Below are positions 6,203 through 15,715 of a stretch of DNA of 46,516 nucleotides, one piece after another; the stretch's first letter is position 1; each line of letters opens with the position of its first letter. The translations under genes were made by a program, and so were the position numbers. Origin of the DNA: Thioglobus_A sp964344985 (GTDB lineage: Bacteria; Pseudomonadota; Gammaproteobacteria; PS1; Pseudothioglobaceae); NCBI GenBank assembly GCA_964344985.1, contig CAYFPI010000009.1, positions 1 through 46,516 on the forward strand. Direction: 5' to 3'. The notes under the pieces are model-generated. The model saw nothing but the letters and a program-made list of their open reading frames with translations. It made no database searches and was not told the DNA's origin.

Positions 6203-8998
6203 ATGGATCAAATTAGCATACGCGGTGCACGCGTTCATAATTTAAAAAATATCGATATTGATATCCCAAGAAACAAGCTGGTTGTTATTACTGGCTTGTC
6301 AGGATCGGGAAAATCATCTTTGGCATTCGACACTATTTATGCTGAAGGACAGCGTCGATATGTTGAGTCTTTGTCAGCTTATGCGCGCCAATTTCTATCA
6401 TTAATGGAAAAACCGGATGTGGATCATATTGAGGGTTTGTCACCTGCCATATCGATTGAACAAAAAGCCACTTCTCATAATCCACGCTCCACAGTGGGAA
6501 CCATTACTGAGATTTATGATTATTTGAGATTGTTATTCGCTAGAGCAGGTATTCCAAAGTGCCCGGAGCATCAAATAGACCTTGAGTCGCAAACCATTTC
6601 TCAAATGGTAGATATTATTGTTAAGCTGCCAGAAGGTGAAAAAATGATGATTTTGGCACCGATTGTTCAAAATCGAAAAGGCAGTCATAAAAAATTATTG
6701 GAAGAATTGTCTCATCAAGGGTTTTTGCGAGCTCGAGTGGATGGTGAAATTGTTTATATGGATGAGATGGATGAGCTGAATGGTAAGTCTCATCATACAA
6801 TTGAAATTGTTGTTGATCGATTGAAAATTCGTGACGATATTTCTTCGCGCTTATCTGAATCATTGGAAACTGCACTTAATCTAAGTACGGGATTGGTGCG
6901 TATTGCACCGATGGATGATGATCCATCATGGAAAGAGATGGTTTTTTCTGCAAAATTTTCTTGTGTTGAATGTGGCTATTCACTCACTGAGCTTGAGCCT
7001 AGGCTTTTTTCTTTTAATAATCCTGTCGGCGCTTGCCAAAGTTGTGATGGACTGGGCGTAAAAGATATGTTTGATGAAGAGAAAGTAGTTGTTAATCCTA
7101 GTTTAAGTTTGGCAGATGGTGCTATTTATGGCTGGGGAAGGACCAATGCTTATTTTTATCAAATTTTAATGTTGGTCGGTGAGTTTTATGGATTTGATAT
7201 TGAAACGCCTTATGAGCTTTTAGATGATAAACATAAGAAAATCGTCTTGTACGGTAGTGGCGATGATGAGATTGATTTTTCAAGAATTAAGGGTAGAAAA
7301 GGCTGGTCAAATAAAGCCAAGCCTTTTGAGGGTGTTATTCCAAGAATGATGCGCCGCTATGAGGAAAGTGAAATTCGCTCTGTTAGAGAGGAGTTGTCAC
7401 GTTACGTAGTTAGTAAAGATTGTGTTGTCTGCGAGGGTGATAGGCTGAATGAATCTGCACGAAATGTATTTATTGGTGGGCAGAATTTATCTGGCATTAC
7501 CAAGCTTTCGATAGCAAGTATTTATGATTTTTTAACTTCTTTGAAATTGGACGGTGCGCGTGCTCAAATTGCTGACAAAATTTTAAAAGAAATTATTCAA
7601 CGCTTAGAGTTTTTGATTAATGTGGGCTTAGAGTATTTAAGCCTTGATAGGCGTGCAAATTCTTTATCAGGTGGTGAGGCACAGAGAATACGTCTAGCAA
7701 GCCAGATTGGTGCAGGATTGATGGGGGTTTTATATGTGTTGGATGAGCCTTCAATTGGACTACATCAAAGAGATAATCAAAAACTACTAAATACACTGAC
7801 TTATTTGCGAGATCTTGGCAATACGGTGATTGTTGTTGAGCATGATGAAGATGCTATTAAGCAAGCTGATTACGTGATTGATATTGGACCAGGTGCAGGG
7901 CAGCATGGTGGTGAGGTGGTTGCGGCTGGCACCCCTCAACAGGTACAAGACAACGTTAATTCCTTAACAGGTGATTATATTAGTGGCAGGCAAAGTATTG
8001 AAGTACCAAGTGTACGAAAATCATCCAATCGATATCTAAGTATTAAAGGCGCAAGTGGCAATAATCTTAATCATGTTAATTTAGATATTCCAGCAGGTGT
8101 GTCTGGATCTGGAAAGTCAACTCTAATTAATAATACGCTGTATGCACTAGCTGCACGTGAGTTAAATCGAGCACAGACAACGCCATCTCAATATGAAAGT
8201 ATTGAAGGTATTGAGTATTTTGACAAGATTGTTAACATTGATCAAAGTCCAATTGGTCGAACGCCACGCTCAAATCCAGCAACTTATACAGGTATTTTTT
8301 CTCTTATTCGAGAGTTATTCTCTCAAACACTAGAGGCTAGATCTCGTGGTTATAAGGCAGGGCGTTTTAGTTTTAATGTTAAAGGTGGTCGATGTGAGTC
8401 TTGTAAGGGAGATGGCTTGATTAAGGTAGAAATGCATTTTTTGCCAGATGTGTACGTGGCTTGTGATGTATGCGAAGGCAATCGCTATAATCGTGAAACA
8501 CTGGAAATTTTCTATAAAGGAAAAACCATTTCTCAAGTGCTTGATATGACAGTTGAAAAGGCTTTAGAGTTTTTTGAACCTATTCCAAAAATTAAACAAA
8601 AATTGCAAACCTTGATGGACGTGGGTTTGTCGTATATCACCTTAGGTCAAAATGCCACAACACTTTCAGGTGGTGAGGCTCAGCGTATTAAGCTGGCCAA
8701 AGAGTTGTCTAAAATAGACACAGGGCAAACACTCTACATCCTTGATGAGCCAACAACAGGATTGCATTTTCATGACATTAAGCAACTGCTATCTGTGATT
8801 GGGCGCTTGCGAGAAAGGGAAAACACCATTGTAATTATTGAGCATAATTTAGACGTTATTAAAACTGCAGATTGGATTGTGGACTTAGGACCTGAAGGTG
8901 GTAGCAAAGGTGGCGATATTATTGCTACTGGAACACCAGAACAAGTTAGCCAAGTTAAGGGTTCTTATACGGGTGAATTTTTAAAGAGTTACTTGTAG
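6203..8998 (+). CDS. uvrA: Excinuclease ABC subunit A (with 7-residue loss before second P-loop)
   Basis: ATPase that finds bulky DNA lesions and loads UvrB. Start at ATG 6203 has an AAGG site 7 bp upstream. Domains in order: P-loop I GLSGSGKS (residues 31-38), a CxxC-type zinc finger near residue 250, the first signature LSGGEAQRIRLASQ, P-loop II at about 632-639, the C-terminal zinc module (GGRCESCKGDG, CDVCEGN), and the second signature LSGGEAQRIKLAKE with DEPTTGLH. Odd point: the usual seven residues between IPxG and VSGSGKST (LFTCITG in E. coli) are missing, leaving IPAGVSGSGKST. Frame is kept, but the beta strand leading into the P-loop is lost. Its end overlaps the convergent DUF3108 gene by 18 bp. 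Confidence 0.95.
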   Translation: MDQISIRGARVHNLKNIDIDIPRNKLVVITGLSGSGKSSLAFDTIYAEGQRRYVESLSAYARQFLSLMEKPDVDHIEGLSPAISIEQKATSHNPRSTVGTITEIYDYLRLLFARAGIPKCPEHQIDLESQTISQMVDIIVKLPEGEKMMILAPIVQNRKGSHKKLLEELSHQGFLRARVDGEIVYMDEMDELNGKSHHTIEIVVDRLKIRDDISSRLSESLETALNLSTGLVRIAPMDDDPSWKEMVFSAKFSCVECGYSLTELEPRLFSFNNPVGACQSCDGLGVKDMFDEEKVVVNPSLSLADGAIYGWGRTNAYFYQILMLVGEFYGFDIETPYELLDDKHKKIVLYGSGDDEIDFSRIKGRKGWSNKAKPFEGVIPRMMRRYEESEIRSVREELSRYVVSKDCVVCEGDRLNESARNVFIGGQNLSGITKLSIASIYDFLTSLKLDGARAQIADKILKEIIQRLEFLINVGLEYLSLDRRANSLSGGEAQRIRLASQIGAGLMGVLYVLDEPSIGLHQRDNQKLLNTLTYLRDLGNTVIVVEHDEDAIKQADYVIDIGPGAGQHGGEVVAAGTPQQVQDNVNSLTGDYISGRQSIEVPSVRKSSNRYLSIKGASGNNLNHVNLDIPAGVSGSGKSTLINNTLYALAARELNRAQTTPSQYESIEGIEYFDKIVNIDQSPIGRTPRSNPATYTGIFSLIRELFSQTLEARSRGYKAGRFSFNVKGGRCESCKGDGLIKVEMHFLPDVYVACDVCEGNRYNRETLEIFYKGKTISQVLDMTVEKALEFFEPIPKIKQKLQTLMDVGLSYITLGQNATTLSGGEAQRIKLAKELSKIDTGQTLYILDEPTTGLHFHDIKQLLSVIGRLRERENTIVIIEHNLDVIKTADWIVDLGPEGGSKGGDIIATGTPEQVSQVKGSYTGEFLKSYL

Positions 8999-9715
8999 CC
9001 TTTTAACTTCTGTTTGGTTGAGATTTGTAATTTCATAAACATAATCTCTGCCATCTTTGGTTTGTTTGATTAATATTGGCAAGTATTGTTGATCGGGCAA
9101 GAAGTAAGCTTCAATATTGCTATCATGCTGAGTGCGCTTAATCTTAATAGTTTTAAGAGTTTTGTTGTTAATCGTTATGGTTTGATTAAGAATTTTTTCA
9201 AAGTGCATTTTATCAATTGATTTACCATTGGCTACTTGATAAGAGAATGCTGTTTTTTTAGGTGTTTTTTTCAAATCAAAAGATAAGGCTAAAAATACAC
9301 TCAAAGGATCTAAAATATTGCCAGATTCAGCCTTCCAAGTGACAACTTTTGGCTGGCTTTTGGTTAATATGGACATGACAGAGTTGCCACTTGAGTTAAT
9401 GTCAATAGCATAATTTTCAGTAACTTTTTTATCCTCTTGCTCCATGATTTGGTAGTTAATACTATCAACACCTTGGGTATTGATTTTAAATCTTGAGCTA
9501 GCAGCAATAGAATAGTCTTTAACCAAAGCCGCTAACCCTGCGGTTTTTGCATTGGCTGTATAAAAGTAATTGTCTTCTAGTTGGTGCAGTGTTCTAACTT
9601 CTTCGGCTATTTTTAATCCATTAATCGATAATTGATAGTTAACACTATGAGGTTCAAACGCAAAAGAATAAAAATTAATAATCAGCGTTAATATGATTAA
9701 TGGCAGTTTATTCAT
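8981..9715 (-). CDS. DUF3108 exported protein
   Basis: Predicted periplasmic protein of the DUF3108 family, whose role is not established. It has a signal peptide (Met-Asn-Lys, hydrophobic core to about residue 18, Ser-Phe-Ala) and then YQLSINGLKIAEEVRTL, DPLSVFLALSFDL and a C-terminal YLPILIKQTKDGRDYVYEI typical of the family. The start overlaps the purN stop by 4 bp. The order purM-purN-DUF3108 is conserved in other gammaproteobacteria such as Pseudomonas, which suggests simple co-transcription rather than a purine role. Confidence 0.8.
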   Translation of the reverse strand: MNKLPLIILTLIINFYSFAFEPHSVNYQLSINGLKIAEEVRTLHQLEDNYFYTANAKTAGLAALVKDYSIAASSRFKINTQGVDSINYQIMEQEDKKVTENYAIDINSSGNSVMSILTKSQPKVVTWKAESGNILDPLSVFLALSFDLKKTPKKTAFSYQVANGKSIDKMHFEKILNQTITINNKTLKTIKIKRTQHDSNIEAYFLPDQQYLPILIKQTKDGRDYVYEITNLNQTEVKRLQVTL

Positions 9716-10326
9716 AAAAGCTTCCCATCTAATAAAGCCTTGTTATCTTTAAGTGTTAGTCGATTTTGAGTAAACCAATGAATTACTTTTGGAAACAATT
9801 TATGCTCTTCAACAAGAACACGCTGCGCTAAAGATTTGGCAGTATCATCACCCATTACATCAACACTAGATTGTGCAATAATAGGGCCGCCATCAAGTTC
9901 AGAAGTAACAAAATGAATGCTTGCACCATGTTTTTTTTCACCTGCGTCAATGGCTCTTTGGTGGGTGTTTAGCCCTTGAAATTTTGGTAATAAAGAAGGG
10001 TGAATGTTAAGCATTTTCCCAGGGTATTTATCGGTAAATTCTGTAGTTAGAATACGCATAAATCCAGCTAAAATGATTATTTCTGGATTATGTTGATCGA
10101 TTAATTCGCTAAGTGCTTGGTCAAATTCCTCTCTAGAGGGAAATTGTGAATGATCAAGTATGTGGGTGGCAATATTAGCTTTATTGGCGCGTTCTAGACC
10201 GTAAGCATCGGCCTTATTGCTAATAACAGCCTGAATATCTAAATCAATGAGTTTGGCGTTGTCAATGATTGACTGTAGATTGGATCCACTGCCTGAGATT
10301 AAAACAACGCCTTTCATTTTAGACAT
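9712..10326 (-). CDS. purN: Phosphoribosylglycinamide formyltransferase PurN
   Basis: Third step of purine synthesis: formylates GAR using 10-formyl-THF. Catalytic region visible as ILAGFMRILT, MLNIHPSLLPKFQGLNTH (Asn and His of the active site) and the ASIHFVTSELDGGPIIAQ segment with the catalytic Asp. The N-terminus VVLISGSGSNLQSIID is the phosphate-binding loop. 204 aa is normal. It lies 5 bp after purM, so the two form an operon. Confidence 0.96.
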   Translation of the reverse strand: MSKMKGVVLISGSGSNLQSIIDNAKLIDLDIQAVISNKADAYGLERANKANIATHILDHSQFPSREEFDQALSELIDQHNPEIIILAGFMRILTTEFTDKYPGKMLNIHPSLLPKFQGLNTHQRAIDAGEKKHGASIHFVTSELDGGPIIAQSSVDVMGDDTAKSLAQRVLVEEHKLFPKVIHWFTQNRLTLKDNKALLDGKLL

Positions 10327-10331
10327 GTTGT

Positions 10332-11333
10332 TTAGATGATAACTTGCTCGCCCTCGCTATTGGTAATTTCACCAATTAGCCAAGCTTTTTCACCTTGCTC
10401 ATTCATGTGTTTTATGGCATCAGAGCTTTGCTCTTTAGGTACAACAATCACCATGCCCGCACCACAGTTAAAGACACGATACATTTCCATGATGTCAATA
10501 TTGCCATTATCTTGTAAGAATTTAAAGATATCAGGTAGTTGCCATGAATTACTATCTAGTTTAGCTGCCAGATTATCAGGCAATACTCTTGGAATGTTTT
10601 CTAGCAAACCACCGCCAGTAATGTGCGAGATAGCATGTACTGAGAATTTTTCAATTAAAGAAAGCACTGATTTAACATAAATTTTGGTAGGCTCTATGAG
10701 TGCTTGCAACTGTTCATCAGTTGGGTTTGATTGTTCTAAAACCTTACGAATTAGAGAGTAACCATTTGAGTGTGGGCCAGATGAGGCTAGAGCAATAATG
10801 TGATCGCCATTTGATACTTTTGTGCCATCAATAACTTTGTCTTTATCAGCAATTCCAACGCAAAAACCAGCAAGATCGTAATCTTCACCTTGATACATGC
10901 CTGGCATTTCAGCGGTTTCTCCACCGATAAGAGCGCAGCCTGATTGCTTGCAGCCTTCGCCAATGCCGGAGATAACCGAAGTAGCAAGTTCAGTATTGAG
11001 CTTACCAGTTGCATAATAATCTAAGAAAAACAAAGGTTCTGCACCTTGTACGATAAGATCATTCACACACATGGCAACCAAATCAATGCCAATAGTATCG
11101 TGCTTATTTAGCATTTCTGCTACTTTTAATTTTGTACCAACACCATCTGTGCCAGAAATGAGCACCGGGTTTTTATATTTATGAATGGGTAATTCAAACA
11201 TAGCGCCAAAGCCGCCAAGACCAGCCAACACACCTTCTCTAGTAGTGGATTTTGCAATGGGTTTGATTTGTTCGATTAAGTCATTACCCTTGGTAATGTC
11301 AACGCCTGAGTCTTGGTAAGTCAATGATGACAT
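10332..11333 (-). CDS. purM: Phosphoribosylformylglycinamidine cyclo-ligase PurM
   Basis: AIR synthetase, fifth step of purine synthesis, ATP-dependent ring closure of FGAM. Family segments: LTYQDSGVDITKGNDLI at the N-terminus, GFGAMFELP, ISGTDGVGTKLKVA (ATP grasp of the PurM fold), DLIVQGAEPLFFLDYYATG, GCALIGGETAEMPGMY and HITGGGLLENIPRVLP. Length 333 aa is typical. The divergent pgsA-like gene begins within about 55 bp, so the promoters of the two operons share this small gap. Confidence 0.97.
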   Translation of the reverse strand: MSSLTYQDSGVDITKGNDLIEQIKPIAKSTTREGVLAGLGGFGAMFELPIHKYKNPVLISGTDGVGTKLKVAEMLNKHDTIGIDLVAMCVNDLIVQGAEPLFFLDYYATGKLNTELATSVISGIGEGCKQSGCALIGGETAEMPGMYQGEDYDLAGFCVGIADKDKVIDGTKVSNGDHIIALASSGPHSNGYSLIRKVLEQSNPTDEQLQALIEPTKIYVKSVLSLIEKFSVHAISHITGGGLLENIPRVLPDNLAAKLDSNSWQLPDIFKFLQDNGNIDIMEMYRVFNCGAGMVIVVPKEQSSDAIKHMNEQGEKAWLIGEITNSEGEQVII

Positions 11334-11386
11334 GTTTGTTTTTTCCGTATAATTAATTTTTTTTAATGGTTTTTAGCAGTCGAAAA

Positions 11387-11947
11387 ATGAGCTTTTCTAA
11401 TGTGCCAAATGCGCTTTCAATTTTACGCATTATTTTAACAGTACCAGTTGTCATGACCCTGCTAAATCATCAATATTTTTTGGCAATGATGTTGTTTTTT
11501 GTCGCTGGAGTGACAGATGCATTAGATGGATGGATTGCTAAGCGTTATTCATGTCAAACGCGTTTAGGCTCTATTCTTGATCCAGTGGCAGATAAGTTGT
11601 TATTGGTAAGTAGTTTTATCACTTTATACATCACTGGCTTGTTGCCAATTTGGCTATTAGTGCTAGTGTTTTTGCGTGATATTATGATTGTTTCGGGTAC
11701 TGTTGGATGTTTTATTGGTTCTGGCGAGTCAAAAGATACGCTGCTTTCTCCTTCTAAGCTTTCAAAGATTAATACTGCGCTACAAATTATGTTGGTTTTA
11801 TTTTTAGTGGTTGTGCAGATTTATCCAGTATCAGTGCAGTGGCACACTATTTTCTTTATTGTGGTGGCTACCTCTACTGTACTGAGCGGTGCAGATTATG
11901 TTTGGATTTGGACTGAAAAGGTCATATCCCAAGAAAAACTCAAGTAG
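11387..11947 (+). CDS. pgsA: CDP-alcohol phosphatidyltransferase, PgsA-like
   Basis: Inner-membrane enzyme moving a phosphatidyl group from CDP-diacylglycerol to an alcohol, most likely glycerol-3-phosphate. The CDP-alcohol motif is present as DALDGWIAKR, then LGSILDPVADK (four Asp residues for metal and catalysis), and several hydrophobic helices follow. Start at ATG 11387 aligns with PgsA N-termini and gives about 186 aa. ATG 11366 is an in-frame alternative. A TATAAT sits at 11348-11353. It lies 3 bp from hda. Cardiolipin synthase of the same family is the main alternative. Confidence 0.8.
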   Translation: MSFSNVPNALSILRIILTVPVVMTLLNHQYFLAMMLFFVAGVTDALDGWIAKRYSCQTRLGSILDPVADKLLLVSSFITLYITGLLPIWLLVLVFLRDIMIVSGTVGCFIGSGESKDTLLSPSKLSKINTALQIMLVLFLVVVQIYPVSVQWHTIFFIVVATSTVLSGADYVWIWTEKVISQEKLK

Positions 11948-11950
11948 TTT

Positions 11951-12625
11951 ATGAAACAACTAGGGTTGCCTATTTCTCTTAATTCGAAAATGCTGCTGAG
12001 TAATTTTGTGGGCAAACATAATCAGCAACTTTTGTCCTTTGTTCAAGATTTAAAACACAATAAAGATGCTGCTGTTATATTTATATTTGGAGCAAAATCA
12101 ACAGGAAAGACCCATATTCTTCAAGGCTGTACACTTGCTGCAATGAATGCACAATTAGACGCTATTTATATTGATGCTGAACAAGAGCTTCCTAGCGGTA
12201 TTATCAGTACTTTAAGCGATCTTCACTGGGTGTGTATTGATAATATTGAGTCTCTAGACTCTACTGGTCAACAAGAGTTGTTTGATTTGTATAATCAATC
12301 TAAGCAAAGTGGTACTAATATTATTGTTTCAGCATCTGGCTTGCCAAGTGAGCTTGATATTCTTAAAGATCTTAAAACGCGATTATCTTTAGCTTATACA
12401 TTTACTCTAGAGCCTTTAGATGACGGTGAAAAAATAGAAATTATTCACAAACAGATGATGGACAAAAATATCAATATTAATATTAAAGTTTATGAGTATT
12501 TATTCAAACATTTTTCAAGAGATCTGAGTGATATTTTAGAAGCTATTAATTTGACAGATGAATGTTCCTTGCAGCAAAAAAAGCCGATTTCTATTCCATT
12601 TGTTAAGAAAATATTAAACATTTAA
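11951..12625 (+). CDS. hda: DnaA regulatory inactivator Hda
   Basis: AAA+ protein that binds the sliding clamp and triggers hydrolysis of DnaA-ATP after initiation. The N-terminus has the clamp-binding motif QLGLPISL (residues 3-10), the hallmark of Hda. Walker A is GAKSTGKT (47-54), Walker B-like WVCIDNIESL, and a sensor region LKTRLSLAYTFTLEPLDD. Length 224 aa is near the family norm of 233. It follows the pgsA-like gene by 3 bp and overlaps the convergent Cys-rich gene by 4 bp. Confidence 0.92.
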   Translation: MKQLGLPISLNSKMLLSNFVGKHNQQLLSFVQDLKHNKDAAVIFIFGAKSTGKTHILQGCTLAAMNAQLDAIYIDAEQELPSGIISTLSDLHWVCIDNIESLDSTGQQELFDLYNQSKQSGTNIIVSASGLPSELDILKDLKTRLSLAYTFTLEPLDDGEKIEIIHKQMMDKNININIKVYEYLFKHFSRDLSDILEAINLTDECSLQQKKPISIPFVKKILNI

Positions 12626-13029
12626 GACTTTCTTCTGAATTTAAACTTAGCAATTTTTGGCATGAGTTGTGAAAAGGGAATGTTTTCAAAGCCAGCATAA
12701 TGGATTTTTATAACCATTACTAACTCAGTTATATTTTTAATACCGTTGCTATTATTCTGCATAACAATTTCTTGAAGTGCTAGCAGCCCGCCCATTTTTA
12801 TTTTAGATTGCTGACCAACCGATAAATTATTGGTGTGATGAGTTTTTAAGACAAAATCACTATTGTCACGCAGGTAATGATAGAGTGATTGACAATCATT
12901 TGAAGCCGAATCATTCAGGCAGACACCAAACTCTTTTTCAGCAATACAGTCTTTACTACTTAATTGGCAAGCACATCTGCCGCTTAATATCAAATGTGAA
13001 AAAGGACAAGTATAGTGTTCATTTGGCAT
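12622..13029 (-). CDS. Cysteine-rich N-terminal protein of unknown function
   Basis: Not recognised. The first 46 residues hold six cysteines: C8 in TCPFSHL, then GRCACQL, a Cys in KDC, FGVCLN and NDCQSLY. The spacing looks like a metal or iron-sulfur site, not random. The remaining part is soluble, with amphipathic helices and a basic end (FKFRRKS). No signal peptide or membrane segment. It is a single gene, divergent from cysG and overlapping the 3' end of hda by 4 bp. It could be a zinc or Fe-S protein; function unknown. Confidence 0.65.
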   Translation of the reverse strand: MPNEHYTCPFSHLILSGRCACQLSSKDCIAEKEFGVCLNDSASNDCQSLYHYLRDNSDFVLKTHHTNNLSVGQQSKIKMGGLLALQEIVMQNNSNGIKNITELVMVIKIHYAGFENIPFSQLMPKIAKFKFRRKS

Positions 13030-13105
13030 AACAATAGGTGTTTTGTGTCTTTATTGATTGTGTAGACATTATAATATAGTCTTTTATTTTAGCTCCATAT
13101 AGCCG

Positions 13106-14483
13106 ATGAATTACCTGCCAATCTTTATTGATATTAAACAAAAACCTTGTTTGGTTGTAGGGGGTGGTGATATCGCCTATCGTAAAATTTCTTTATTGTT
13201 AAAGGCGCATGCACAAGTAACTTGTGTCGATTCTAATGCTTGTGACAGTGTTAAAGCGCTGGCCAGTGACAATAAAATTAACCTTATTAAAAGAAATTTT
13301 GAAACAACTGATGTTGATAAGCAAACATTAATTGTTTCAGCAACTGATGATACTGATCTTAATAAGACTGTTTCTAAATTAGCTAAAGAGTCCAATATTC
13401 CAGTGAATGTGGTTGATTCTCCAGAGTTGTGTTCTTTTGTTATGCCATCAATTGTGGATAGGTCACCTATTTTNNNNNNNNNNNNCAGGAAAAGCGCCAG
13501 TATTGGCACGCCTTATTAGAGCAAAGCTAGAAAGTACCATTCCACACGCTTATGGAAAATTAGCACAATTAGCAGGCGACTTTAGAGGTCAGGTTAAAGC
13601 AAAGTTTAACAACATTGAAGATAGGCGTTATTTTTGGGAACGTGTTTTTTCAGGCATTGTGGCAGAAAAAGTATTTTCTGGAAAAGTAGATGAAGCTAAG
13701 GCTGACATGCAAAAAGAGCTTGATAGGTCTTCTAACGGTGAGACGGGCGAGGTATACCTAGTAGGCGGAGGACCAGGCGATCCTGATTTGTTAACTTTCA
13801 AAGCGTTAAGACTCATGCAGCAGGCCGATGTTATTTTGTATGATCGTTTGGTATCTGATGGGGTAATGGAGCTGGTAAGACGCGATGCAGAGTTGATTTA
13901 TGTTGGCAAGGAAAGAGATAACCATTCAGTGCCACAAGATGGCATCAACCAATTGTTGGTAGATTTGGCCAAGCAGGGTCGACGCGTTTGTCGCCTAAAG
14001 GGTGGTGATCCGTTTATTTTTGGTCGTGGCGGTGAAGAAATTGAAACTTTGGCTGAAAATGGCGTTCCATTTCAAGTGGTGCCAGGTATTACAGCCGCTT
14101 CTGGTTGTTCAACCTATTCTGGCATTCCACTTACTCATAGGGACTATTCTCAATCGTGTCGTTTTGTGACTGGACACTTAAAAGATGGCAGTATGAATCT
14201 GCCATGGAGTGAGTTGGCAGTTGAGCAACAAACCATTGTTTTTTATATGGCACTTAAAGGTGCTCAACATTTGTCGGAGCAGTTAATTGCACATGGAATG
14301 CGTGGAGATATGCCGGTTGCTTTAGTTGAAAAAGGCACAACGCCTGATCATCGAGTATGGACTACAACACTGGGTGAATTGCCGAATATTGTAGCAACTC
14401 AACCAATCAAGGCACCAACATTAATTATTGTGGGTGAGGTTGTTAAGCTTCGTGAGAAGCTTAACTGGTTTGATCTAGATTAA
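13106..14483 (+). CDS. cysG: Siroheme synthase CysG (sequence gap inside)
   Basis: Trifunctional enzyme: C-terminal SAM uroporphyrinogen III methylase, N-terminal precorrin-2 dehydrogenase and ferrochelatase. It supplies siroheme for sulfite or nitrite reductase. N-terminal NAD site CLVVGGGDIAYRK, then ATDDTDLNK and SPI before the gap. After the gap: GKAPVLARLIRAKLE, VYLVGGGPGDPDLLT, LKGGDPFIFGRGGEE, VPGITAASGCS and the closing TLIIVGEVV. The two halves lie in different frames on either side of 12 N, so the gap length is wrong. Comparing with CysG (6-7 residues expected there), the true gap is probably 14 or 17 bases. The gene is probably intact. Confidence 0.93.
13474..13485. other. Assembly gap (12 N) in cysG
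   Basis: Unknown bases. The flanking cysG frames disagree by one base with this gap length, so the count is an estimate, not a measurement. Confidence 0.95.
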
Positions 14484-14493
14484 ACTTAACCTG

Positions 14494-14691
14494 CTAGTTT
14501 TTTAAACCTGCAGCTTTAAAGATTTTTGCAGCAGGGCAAAATCCAGTAAAGGCAGCTTGAAACAGATTAAATCCAACAAAAAATGTTAGCCATAACCAGC
14601 TCGGTTGTGCAAATAAATCGTCCACACCCAGTAGTAGTGAGACCATAATAAAAACACCTGCCATTGCTGATACTGCATTGTTGATTGTCAT
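14494..14691 (-). CDS. DUF2892 small inner-membrane protein
   Basis: 65-aa protein with two hydrophobic segments and the C-terminal FTGFCPAAKIFKAAGLK, matching the TGFCP motif of the DUF2892 family, which is often linked to rhodaneses and sulfur metabolism. Start at 14691 has a GGAGAG site just upstream. A longer frame to 14769 would run into the tRNA-Leu leader and lacks a better start. It converges with cysG. Confidence 0.8.
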   Translation of the reverse strand: MTINNAVSAMAGVFIMVSLLLGVDDLFAQPSWLWLTFFVGFNLFQAAFTGFCPAAKIFKAAGLKN

Positions 14692-14714
14692 ATCACTCTC
14701 CTTGTGTTTGAAAG

Positions 14715-14743
14715 TCCACACTTTATCATTATTTAGGTATAAT
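14715..14743 (+). promoter_or_regulatory. Probable promoter of tRNA-Leu
   Basis: TATAAT at 14738-14743 with a weak -35 (TCCACA, 14715-14720) at 17-bp spacing, ending 34 bp before the tRNA. A TTTGCCT/AGGCAAA hairpin at 14754-14770 lies in the short leader. Confidence 0.5.
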
Positions 14744-14777
14744 TTCAAATTCTTTTGCCTTTGAGGCAAATAACTAC

Positions 14778-14862
14778 GCGGGAGTGGTGGAATTGGTAGA
14801 CACGCTGGATTTAGGTTCCAGTGTCGTAAGACGTGAGAGTTCGAGTCTCTCCTTCCGCACCA
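14778..14862 (+). tRNA. tRNA-Leu(UAG)
   Basis: 85 nt including encoded CCA. Acceptor GCGGGAG pairs with CTTCCGC, the anticodon stem CTGGA/TCCAG encloses TTTAGGT (anticodon TAG at 14812-14814), a long variable arm is present, and the T loop is TTCGAGT. It stands alone between DUF2892 and serB. Confidence 0.97.
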
Positions 14863-14882
14863 TTATTACCAAGGGGTGACTA

Positions 14883-15704
14883 ATGAATACGATCATTCTA
14901 CATAGTCAAGACCTAACAATTGCCAAGAAGATCTCTCATCAGTTGGATGGTGCAGAGATAGAATCTAGAGTGTCTCACTTTAGAATACAAACTTCTCAAT
15001 CTCCAAACTTAGTAGAACTGCGACAAGCATTTAATGTTGATTTAAACTATTTGCCTAAAGCATTTGATTTTTCATCTGCTGCACTATTTGTGAGCGATAT
15101 GGACTCAACCTTAATTAGTATCGAATGTATTGATGAAATTGCTGATTTTGCCAATTTAAAACCTCAAGTGGCAGACATTACTGAGCGTGCCATGCAAGGG
15201 GAGATAGATTTTAATTCATCACTTATTGAGCGAGTATCTTTGTTAAAAGGGCTTGACATTGATGTACTTGGTAAGGTTTATGATCAACGTTTAGAGGTGA
15301 ATCCTGGTGGAAAAGAGTTGATTCAATTCTTTAAATCAGAAAACATCAAGAGCGCTGTTGTTTCAGGTGGGTTTACTTATTTCACAGATCAATTGGCTAA
15401 AGATATCGGCCTGGATCATGCGCGAGCAAATACATTAAAGATTGAAAATGACCAACTAACAGGCGAGGTGCAAGGGTCAATTGTTAATGCAACTGCTAAA
15501 GCGGAGTTTGTTAAAGAGTTGTGTCAACACTATCAAATTTCTACTAAACAGGTTGTTGTTGCTGGTGATGGGGCAAATGATTTAGAGATGATGAATGTTG
15601 CAGGATTATCAGTTGCCTATCATGCTAAAGAGATTGTTGCGCAGCAGGCAGATATTGCCATTAACCTTGGTGGTTTAGATAAAATAATAGATTTCTTTGT
15701 CTAA
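14883..15704 (+). CDS. serB: Phosphoserine phosphatase SerB
   Basis: HAD-family phosphatase for the last step of serine synthesis. Motif I is SDMDSTL (nucleophile Asp72, general acid Asp74), motif II is VVSGGFTYF, and motif III/IV is VVAGDGANDLEMM. The cap-domain segment ECIDEIADFANLK is typical. 273 aa includes a short N-terminal regulatory-like region (residues 1-60) before the HAD core. It begins 20 bp after tRNA-Leu and lies 11 bp before ccmF, so it may head the ccmF-ccmI-dapE-trmD transcript. Confidence 0.95.
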   Translation: MNTIILHSQDLTIAKKISHQLDGAEIESRVSHFRIQTSQSPNLVELRQAFNVDLNYLPKAFDFSSAALFVSDMDSTLISIECIDEIADFANLKPQVADITERAMQGEIDFNSSLIERVSLLKGLDIDVLGKVYDQRLEVNPGGKELIQFFKSENIKSAVVSGGFTYFTDQLAKDIGLDHARANTLKIENDQLTGEVQGSIVNATAKAEFVKELCQHYQISTKQVVVAGDGANDLEMMNVAGLSVAYHAKEIVAQQADIAINLGGLDKIIDFFV

Positions 15705-15715
15705 GTTTATAAATT

